Of a stretch of DNA of 12,562 bases, positions 7,520 to 12,562 are shown in pieces; position 1 is the first letter of the stretch; the number at the start of each line of letters is the position of its first letter. The stretch lies in the NCBI GenBank assembly GCA_927911515.1, contig CAKMQH010000097.1:1-12562 (forward strand), in the 5' to 3' direction. This stretch comes from an uncultured Neisseria sp. GTDB lineage: Bacteria > Pseudomonadota > Gammaproteobacteria > Burkholderiales > Neisseriaceae. The notes under the pieces were generated by a model. The model was not told where the DNA came from. It saw only the letters and a program-made list of their open reading frames with translations, and ran no database searches. The translations under genes were made by a program, and so were the position numbers.

Positions 7520-7855
7520 TTACTTCACAATCTCAACCGGACCGTGATCGTCGCAGTGATCGCCGTGTTGATGGTGCAGGCGACCGTTGACGATATAGTC
7601 GGTGTGATCGCCGTGCGGTACGGCTTCGTGACCGCAGCCTTCGCCGTGAACGTGGCCGTTGCAGGTATCGACGGGATGGCAGCCGTCGGGGTTGGTTTCA
7701 TTGACGCTTAAGCTGTGCTCGTCGTAATGACCGTTATGTTCGTGATGCAGATGACCGTCGTGCAGATAGTCGGTATGGTCGTCGTGTTTGATGGCGGTAT
7801 GGCCGCAACCGGCGCCGTGGGTATGATCGTGATGATCGTGGATTTTACAAGTCAT
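7520..7855 (-). CDS. His-rich, internally duplicated putative metal-binding protein
   Basis: A 111-aa protein with 26 histidines, many aspartates and 6 cysteines, and no signal peptide or membrane segment, so probably cytosolic. It consists of two copies of a 35-residue unit (13-47 and 70-104), about 21 of 35 positions identical. Each contains HG-x-GCGH, HTDY and LHH-x-H, and the two are joined by a linker that includes NPDGCHPVDTC. It resembles small His-rich proteins seen in many proteobacteria, thought to bind nickel or zinc, but I know of no proven function for this family. AGGA precedes the start. It is monocistronic and convergent with yacG. Storage, buffering or chaperoning of a divalent metal is inferred from composition alone. 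Confidence 0.85.
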   Translation of the reverse strand: MTCKIHDHHDHTHGAGCGHTAIKHDDHTDYLHDGHLHHEHNGHYDEHSLSVNETNPDGCHPVDTCNGHVHGEGCGHEAVPHGDHTDYIVNGRLHHQHGDHCDDHGPVEIVK

Positions 7856-7906
7856 TTTGATTCCTCGTTATTGGTGGTTAATTCAAACCCTTTAGGTTAC
7901 GCCCCT

Positions 7907-7935
7907 ATAGTATCCTTTTTTGGCAGCTCAGTAAA
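7907..7935 (-). promoter_or_regulatory. Possible promoter of the His-rich gene
   Basis: Read on the minus strand, TTTACT (7930-7935, 4 of 6) and TACTAT (7907-7912, 4 of 6) are separated by 17 nt. They would give a leader of about 45 nt. Both hexamers are imperfect. Confidence 0.3.
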
Positions 7936-7950
7936 CAATTTCTTCTTTAT

Positions 7951-7963
7951 TAACATAGTGTTA
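7951..7963. promoter_or_regulatory. Small palindrome upstream of the His-rich gene
   Basis: TAACA-TAG-TGTTA is a perfect 5-bp inverted repeat just upstream of the candidate -35. Metalloregulator operators are short palindromes, but this has the opposite half-site polarity to the neisserial Zur box as I recall it (TGTTAT...ATAACA). It may be chance. Confidence 0.2.
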
Positions 7964-7986
7964 CGGTATATCATTATAGCTTTTAA

Positions 7987-8044
7987 AGGTCGTCTGAACG
8001 CGTAATTTCGATGATATGACTCTTGCGAATGTTTCAGACGACCT
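7987..8044. repeat. Inverted pair of exact DNA uptake sequences
   Basis: AGGTCGTCTGAA (7987-7998) and TTCAGACGACCT (8033-8044) form a perfect 12-bp inverted repeat with a 34-nt spacer. It lies between two divergently transcribed genes, so it terminates neither, unlike the usual placement of such pairs. Confidence 0.85.
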
Positions 8045-8109
8045 CTCCATTCGTTATCATTTATAATGTCATTTCCTAGACGGCTTGGCAGCTTATGCCG
8101 ATGGTTTGC

Positions 8110-8121
8110 GGGTCGTCTGAA
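8110..8121 (+). other. DNA uptake sequence (11/12) in the channel-gene leader
   Basis: GGGTCGTCTGAA, differing from AG-mucDUS at the first base only. It lies 34 nt upstream of the chosen channel start, which supports that region being untranslated. Confidence 0.8.
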
Positions 8122-8154
8122 AACAATATCAAGATAAATATAGGATTTTTCACT

Positions 8155-9006
8155 ATGTGGGACACAGTACGGCAATGGCTGCATACCCTGCCGGTACGCG
8201 AGGAAGTGGTGGAATCGGTGCTGATGGTGGTGGCGCTGCTGGTTTTGCGGGGTATTTTGCTGAACCTGTATCTGCGCCGCCACCCGCATTACAGCATCGA
8301 GGAAAAACGCCGCTCTTTGGTACTCAGCCGCAATCTGACGCTGATTTTGACCATTTTCGGACTGGCGGTAATTTGGGCGACACAAATTCAGACGCTGGCG
8401 CTGTCGATGTTTGCGGTGGCGGCGGCGATTGTGGTGGCGACGAAGGAACTGATTATGTGTTTATCGGGCAGCATCTTGCGCTCGGTAACGAAACAATATT
8501 CGGTCGGCGACTACATCGAAGTTGACGGCCTGCGCGGGCGGGTGGTCGATATTAATCTTTTGAATACGTTGATGATGCAGATCGGTCCGAACCCGCTGGT
8601 CGGTCAGCTTTCGGGCAAAACGCTGTCGTTTCCCAACAGCCTGCTTTTGAACCATTCCGTCCGCCGCGACAATATCTTGGGCGATTATGTGATTCATACG
8701 GTGGAGATTCCCGTACCGATTCATTTGGATTCAGATGAGATTGTAGGTCGTCTGAAAGCCGTATTGGAGCCTTTGTGCCGACCTTATGTACCTGCCATTC
8801 AGCGGCATTTGGATAATGTTCAGGCGGAGAAATTATTTATCACACCCGCCGCCCAGCCGCGCGTAACCCGCGTGCCGCATGACGACAAGGTGTACCTTAT
8901 CATCGTGCGCTATGCCTCGCCCGTGGCGAAGCGTTTAGAAATCCAGCAGGCGGTCATAGACGAATTTTTGCGCGTACAATACCGCCTGCTAAACCCTCAA
9001 GCTTAA
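8155..9006 (+). CDS. Small MscS-family mechanosensitive channel
   Basis: A 283-aa inner-membrane protein of the small-conductance mechanosensitive channel family, which releases solutes on hypo-osmotic shock. I choose ATG 8155, with AGGA about 9 nt upstream. The frame stays open to ATG 8095, but those 20 codons read through an uptake sequence. Hydrophobic helices lie near 19-39, 58-77 and 80-103. The last is the Ala/Gly-rich pore helix, followed by the beta domain (about 112-170) with YSVGDYIEVDGLRGRVVDI and the SFPNS motif. A C-terminal alpha/beta domain completes it. The next gene begins 31 nt downstream on the same strand, so they may be co-transcribed. Family is firm; conductance and gating are not known. 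Confidence 0.9.
   Translation: MWDTVRQWLHTLPVREEVVESVLMVVALLVLRGILLNLYLRRHPHYSIEEKRRSLVLSRNLTLILTIFGLAVIWATQIQTLALSMFAVAAAIVVATKELIMCLSGSILRSVTKQYSVGDYIEVDGLRGRVVDINLLNTLMMQIGPNPLVGQLSGKTLSFPNSLLLNHSVRRDNILGDYVIHTVEIPVPIHLDSDEIVGRLKAVLEPLCRPYVPAIQRHLDNVQAEKLFITPAAQPRVTRVPHDDKVYLIIVRYASPVAKRLEIQQAVIDEFLRVQYRLLNPQA
8745..8756 (+). other. DNA uptake sequence inside the channel gene
   Basis: Exact AGGTCGTCTGAA, read as part of V-G-R-L-K in the channel frame, in the C-terminal domain. Confidence 0.9.
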
Positions 9007-9037
9007 CCCAATAATCTATTAATAATCAGGAAATACT

Positions 9038-9903
9038 ATGTTGCCCGAATCTGCTCTTACGCAAATGTACCCCGTCATCATGACCCCCAGCCACGACGGG
9101 AAATATTTCCACAATTACGTCCTTTCGCTGCTCAACATCGTCAACACCAGCGCGCAAAACGGCTGGCCGCTGCAAGTGATGATGCAGCGCGGCGAGAGCC
9201 TGATTACCCGCGCGCGCAATAATTGCGTGGCGACCTTTTTGGAAAACAAAGAATGGACGCACCTCTTCTGGATTGACTCCGACATCGGCTTTTCCGCCGA
9301 AGCGTTCTACCGCCTGCTGCTGGCGGATAAAGACGTCGCCGCCGGCATTTATCCGCTGAAACGCGAAAACTGGCCTGACGAGGGCGTTCCTGCCGGCACG
9401 ACCCAAGCGGATTTCGAGCGGATGTACACCGCCTACACCGTCAACACTGGCGACAAAAACGAAAACGGCGAAATCGTGCTGCGCGTCGATGAAGAAGGCT
9501 TTATGAAAGTCGATGACGCACCGACCGGATTCATGGTCATCAAACGCAGCGTGTTTGAAAAATGATGGCAGCCTACCCCGAGCTGAACTACATCTCCGAC
9601 AGCGACTACAAACGCGAAGACAAAGGGCTGCACTACCGCTTCTTCGACTGCATGGTCGATCCCGAAAGCAAACGCTACCTTTCAGAAGACTACACGTTCT
9701 GCCGCCTGTGGCAGCAAATCGGCGGCGAAGTCTATGTCGACGTCCAATCCAACCTGACCCACCAAGGCGCGAAAATCTACCGGGGCTCATTTGCCGATTC
9801 ACTGCAAACCAATATCGCACAAGCCGTGTTCGCCCCCGCCGGCACACCGATGAGCCTCGACCTCGCCGCCCCGCTCAAATCCAATCCGCGCGGCGCAGAA
9901 TAG
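9038..9903 (+). pseudogene. Glycosyltransferase-like gene split by a one-base shift
   Basis: Two consecutive frames, 9038-9565 (175 aa) and 9562-9903 (113 aa), read as one 288-aa protein if a base is added to the A5 run at 9558-9562 (GAA AAA TGA would become GAA AAA ATG ATG). The first part has RGESLITRARNNCVATFL (51-68) and a DSD triad (80-82, in FWIDSDIGF), as in GT-A-fold transferases that use a metal and a nucleotide sugar. The second has SEDYTFCRLW, resembling the acceptor/catalytic ED region, then NLTHQG. The fragments meet in an ATGA stop/start overlap, so re-initiation could make the second half separately. Alternatives are sequencing error, recent inactivation, or slippage of tRNA-Lys on the A-run. 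AGGA precedes the start. Sugar and acceptor are not predictable. Confidence 0.75.
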
Positions 9904-9973
9904 CGTAAAAACAGGGAAAGACGCTTTAAGCCCGACAAGATGGCACTATATCTCCCCTATCGTTTGCCCCATC

Positions 9974-10014
9974 GTTTTCAGACGACCCCGAATCCAAACA
10001 GGTCGTCTGAAAAC
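9974..10014. terminator. Paired-DUS hairpin after the glycosyltransferase-like gene
   Basis: GTTTTCAGACGACC (9974-9987) pairs perfectly over 14 bp with GGTCGTCTGAAAAC (10001-10014), with a 13-nt loop. The right arm holds an exact AG-mucDUS (10000-10011); the left is 11 of 12. There is no long T-run after it, so termination strength is uncertain. Between 9904 and 9973 I see nothing. Confidence 0.65.
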
Positions 10015-10058
10015 ACAATCGGTTCGCCCGAACGGCAAACCTAAAACCAAGACACCCG

Positions 10059-10162
10059 CCGTCATTCCCGCGCAGGCGGGAATCCAGACATTAAAATGAC
10101 AGGCTGTTGGAAGTTTTCAGTAACTTCAGCCTTCCGGATTCCTGCTTGTGCGGGAATGACGG
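10059..10162. repeat. NIME: repeat unit flanked by dRS3 elements
   Basis: Two 27-bp near-inverted arms (10059-10085 and 10136-10162) each contain a 20-bp dRS3 of the form ATTCCC-N8-GGGAAT: 10064-10083 is exact and 10138-10157 has ATTCCT. They enclose a 50-bp core (10086-10135). This is the structure of neisserial intergenic mosaic elements, where dRS3 copies flank RS units and are targets for recombination and filamentous-prophage insertion. Confidence 0.88.
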
Positions 10163-10173
10163 TACAGGATTTT

Positions 10174-10279
10174 TATAGTGGATTAAATTTAAACCAGTAC
10201 GGCGTTGCCTCGCCTTGCCGTACTATTTGTACTGTCTGCAGCTTCGTCGCCTTGTCCTGATTTAAATTAATCCACTATA
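10174..10279 (-). mobile_element. Correia repeat enclosed element, 106-bp short form
   Basis: Bounded by inverted termini TATAGTGG and CCACTATA, with the TA duplication typical of Correia (NEMIS) insertion. The length of 106 bp matches the short class that lacks the internal IHF-site segment. Relative to the copy at 12465 it is inverted and differs at only about three positions over the shared part. Such elements are non-autonomous MITE-like insertions whose transcripts can be cut by RNase III, and whose ends can carry promoters. It starts 11 nt after the NIME. Confidence 0.93.
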
Positions 10280-10281
10280 TT
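10252..10281 (+). promoter_or_regulatory. Candidate promoter at the right end of the Correia element
   Basis: TTGTCC (10252-10257, 4 of 6) inside the element and TATATT (10276-10281, 5 of 6) across its right end are 18 nt apart and point at prlC. The -10 is completed by flanking bases, as described for other Correia insertions. Transcription would begin near 10288, about 77 nt before the prlC start. Confidence 0.5.
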
Positions 10282-10312
10282 TAAATCCGCCATGTTTGTC
10301 TCCGCAACCCTT

Positions 10313-10324
10313 TTCAGACGACCT
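10313..10324 (-). other. DNA uptake sequence in the prlC leader
   Basis: Exact TTCAGACGACCT, 40 nt before the prlC start codon. It is unpaired. Confidence 0.9.
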
Positions 10325-10364
10325 CCCGTCCGAACCCATTATCCGCAAGGAAGGAATCCCATCT

Positions 10365-12401
10365 ATGACCGACAACGTACTGCTCCATTTGGGCGAAGAA
10401 CCCCGTTTCGACGCCATCCAAACCGCCGACATCAAACCCGCCCTGCAAACTGCCATCGCCGAAGCGCGCGCGCAGATTGCCGAAGTCAAAGCCCAAACGC
10501 ACACCGACTGGGCGAACACCGTCGAGCGTCTGACCGACATCACCGAACGCGTCGGCAGGATTTGGGGCGTCGTGTCGCACCTCAACTCTGTGGTTGACAC
10601 GCCCGAACTGCGCGCCGTCTATAACGAACTGATGCCCGAAATCACCATCTTCTTCACCGAAATCGGACAAGACATCGAGCTGTACAACCGCTTCAAAACC
10701 ATCAAAAATTCCCCCGAATTCGCCACCCTCTCCCCCGCACAGCAAACCAAGCTCAACCACGACCTGCGCGATTTCGTCCTCAGCGGCGCGGAACTGCCGC
10801 CCGAACAGCAGGCAGAGCTGGCAAAACTGCAAACCGAAGGCGCGCAACTCTCCGCCAAATTCTCGCAAAACGTCTTAGACGCAACCGACGCCTTCGCCCT
10901 CTACTTTGACGACGCCGCACCGCTTGCCGGCATCCCCGAAGACTCGCTCGCCATGTTTGCCGCCGCCGCACAAAGCGAAGGCAAAACAGGCTACAAAATC
11001 GGTTTGCAGATTCCGCACTACCTCGCCGTCATCCAATACGCCGACAACCGCGATCTGCGCGAACAAATCTACCGCGCCTACGTGACCCGCGCCAGCGAAC
11101 TTTCAGACGACGGCAAATTCGACAACACCGCCAACATCGACCGCACGCTCGAAAACGCCCTGCAAACCGCCAAACTGCTCGGCTTCAAAAACTACGCCGA
11201 GCTGTCGTTGGCAACCAAAATGGCGGATACACCCGAACAAGTCCTCACCTTCCTGCACGACCTCGCCCGCCGCGCCAAACCCTACGCCGAAAAAGACCTC
11301 GCCGAAGTCAAAGCCTTCGCCCGCGAACGCCTAAACCTCGCCGACCCGCAGCCGTGGGATTTGAGCTACGCCAGCGAAAAACTGCGCGAAGCCAAATACG
11401 CATTCAGCGAAACCGAAGTCAAAAAATACTTCCCCGTCAGCAAAGTTCTGGCAGGCCTGTTCGCCCAAATCAAAAAACTCTACGGCATCGGATTCGCCGA
11501 AAAAACCGTTCCCGTCTGGCACAAAGACGTGCGCTACTTCGAGCTGGAACAAAACGGCAAAACCATAGGCGGCGTCTATATGGACCTCTACGCCCGCGAA
11601 GGCAAACGCGGCGGCGCGTGGATGAACGACTACAAAGGCCGCCGCCGCTTCGCCGACGGCACGCTGCAACTGCCCACCGCCTACCTCGTCTGCAACTTCA
11701 CCCCCGCCCGTCGGCGGCAAAGAAGCCCGCTTGAGCCATGACGAAATCCTCACCCTCTTCCACGAAACCGGCCACGGCCTGCACCACCTGCTCACCCAAG
11801 TGGACGAACTGGGCGTATCCGGCATCAACGGAGTCGAGTGGGACGCCGTCGAGCTGCCCAGCCAGTTTATGGAAAACTTCGTCTGGGAATACGATGTCTT
11901 GGCACAAATGTCCGCCCACGAAGAAACCGGCGAGCCCCTGCCGAAAGAACTCTTCGACAAATGCTCGCCGCCAAAAACTTCCAACGCGGCATGTTCCTCG
12001 TCCGCCAAATGGAATTCGCCCTCTTCGACATGACCATTTACAGCGAAGAGAACGAAGGTCGTCTGAAAAACTGGCAACAGGTTTTAGACAGCGTGCGCAA
12101 AGAAGTCGCCGTCATCCAACCGCCCGAATACAACCGCTTCGCCAACAGCTTCGGCCACATCTTCGCCGGCGGCTATTCCGCAGGCTATTACAGCTACGCA
12201 TGGGCGGAAGTCCTCAGCGCCGACGCCTACGCCGCCTTTGAAGAAAGCGACGACGTCGCCGCCACAGGCAAACGCTTCTGGCAGGAAATCCTCGCCGTCG
12301 GCGGCTCCCGCAGCGCGGCAGAATCCTTCAAAGCCTTCCGCGGACGCGAACCGAGCATAGACGCACTGCTGCGCCACAGCGGCTTCGACAACGCGGCTTG
12401 A
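10365..12401 (+). pseudogene. prlC: Oligopeptidase A (M3 family), two compensating frameshifts
   Basis: Cytosolic zinc metallopeptidase that degrades short peptides, including cleaved signal peptides. ATG 10365 is chosen because AAGGAAGGA precedes it; an upstream ATG at 10296 reads through an uptake sequence. The span equals 678 codons, the family length. Near 11701-11705 a run of five C (four expected) shifts the frame after CNFTP, giving a stop at 11741. At 11959-11961 three A (four expected, FDK-MLAAKN) restore it. The out-of-frame stretch of about 85 codons carries the active site, HETGH (11761-11775, corrected residues 466-470), and the third zinc ligand in VELPSQ (about Glu496). As written, translation stops before the catalytic centre. 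With both bases corrected the gene is complete, which suggests read errors or very recent damage. The tail (to 12401) includes SAGYYSYAWAEVL, typical of the family. Confidence 0.88.
12056..12067 (+). other. DNA uptake sequence inside prlC
   Basis: Exact AGGTCGTCTGAA, contributing E-G-R-L-K in the restored prlC frame, the same G-R-L-K reading as in the channel gene. Confidence 0.9.
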
Positions 12402-12425
12402 TGGTAAGGTTGATGTGATGAAAAA

Positions 12426-12455
12426 AAGGTCGTCTGAAAAGTTTTCAGAGACCTT
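12426..12455 (+). terminator. DUS-derived terminator after prlC
   Basis: AAGGTCGTCTGAAAA (12426-12440, holding an exact uptake sequence at 12427-12438) pairs with TTTTCAGAGACCTT (12442-12455), with one bulged G and little loop. GCAATTTT follows. The right arm is the same base-deleted uptake sequence as at 7463-7478. Confidence 0.7.
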
Positions 12456-12464
12456 GCAATTTTA

Positions 12465-12562
12465 TATAGTGGATTAAATTTAAATCAGGACAAGGCGACG
12501 AAGCCGCAGACAGTACAAATAGTACGGCAAGGCGAGGCAACGCCGTACTGGTTTAAAGTTAA
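12465..12562 (+). mobile_element. Second Correia element, cut by the window end
   Basis: Begins with TATAGTGG in the TA-flanked context and runs to the last base. About 9 bases of the right terminus (TCCACTATA expected) lie outside. It is inverted relative to the copy at 10174-10279 and almost identical to it. On the minus strand TTGTCC (12488-12493) and TATATA (12463-12468), 19 nt apart, could drive antisense RNA into the 3' end of prlC. Confidence 0.9.

Noticed and set aside
7715..8005. Plus-strand open frame opposite the His-rich gene
   Set aside because: Its Met/Val-rich product is the reverse reading of His/Asp codons, and it lacks a ribosome site and any known domain.
8157..8525. Alternative plus frame inside the channel gene
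   Set aside because: Gly/Ala-rich composition is a shadow of the membrane helices of the MscS-like frame, which has clear family motifs.
9026..9847. Long minus-strand frame (273 codons) over the glycosyltransferase-like gene
   Set aside because: Low-complexity Arg/Gly-rich translation with no domain. The plus strand carries recognisable motifs in both fragments and a ribosome site.
11731..12033. Separate small gene containing HETGH
   Set aside because: It is the out-of-frame middle of prlC between two one-base shifts. Its apparent start has no ribosome site, and its last part translates to nonsense.
11331..12077. Minus-strand frame of 248 codons over prlC
   Set aside because: It is the antisense of an M3 peptidase with HETGH on the plus strand; GC-rich codon bias leaves the opposite strand open.
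11838..12401. Separate gene for the prlC C-terminal part
   Set aside because: Homologous sequence begins only at about 11961 in this frame; upstream codons are the wrong frame of the same gene.
1..12562. CRISPR array, prophage, tRNA or rRNA genes
   Set aside because: No regularly spaced direct repeats, no phage structural or integrase genes, and no cloverleaf or rRNA-like sequence were seen.

Overview
The window looks like chromosome of a commensal Neisseria. The main evidence is a dense scatter of the 12-mer AGGTCGTCTGAA or its complement: eight exact copies and four with an altered outer or terminal base. This is the DNA uptake sequence dialect called AG-mucDUS, found in the N. mucosa/subflava group and not in meningococci or gonococci (which use ATGCCGTCTGAA). 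Two Correia elements, a dRS3-flanked NIME repeat and a neisserial pilus operon agree. The species cannot be fixed from the window.

Layout. (1) 265-2063: a compact trimeric autotransporter adhesin (YadA type) followed by a small lipoprotein with a BamE/SmpA-like domain, closed by hairpins at 2082-2163. (2) 2064-2590: AT-rich, gene-free leader with inverted repeats and one possible promoter. (3) 2591-7319: one co-directional cluster, pilF-pilG-pilD-coaE-yacG, encoding the type IV pilus extension ATPase, inner-membrane platform and prepilin peptidase, then dephospho-CoA kinase and the small zinc protein YacG. (4) 7412-7478: a DUS-containing bidirectional terminator between convergent genes. (5) 7520-7855, minus strand: a His-rich, internally duplicated putative metal-binding protein. 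(6) 7856-8154: divergent intergenic region with three uptake sequences. (7) 8155-9903: a small MscS-type channel, then a glycosyltransferase-like gene broken by a one-base shift. (8) 9904-10364: an intergenic repeat cluster (DUS hairpin, NIME, 106-bp Correia element, another DUS). (9) 10365-12401: oligopeptidase A (prlC) with two compensating one-base shifts that put the catalytic HExxH segment out of frame. (10) 12426-12562: DUS terminator and a second Correia element in the opposite orientation, cut by the window edge.

How it fits together. Surface adhesion and pilus biogenesis dominate the left half. The adhesin and its partner lipoprotein form a plausible outer-membrane secretion/anchoring pair. 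PilF, PilG and PilD are three core pilus parts: PilD processes the pilins, and PilF with PilG extends the fibre that also supports DNA uptake. The right half is housekeeping or accessory and is more GC-rich. It holds all three frameshifts, each at a homopolymer, so base-level errors must be excluded before calling these genes dead.

No clearly new multi-gene system was found. The most interesting points are the adhesin-lipoprotein pair, the asymmetric DUS terminators, and prlC lying between two inverted Correia elements that each carry a promoter-like sequence aimed into it.
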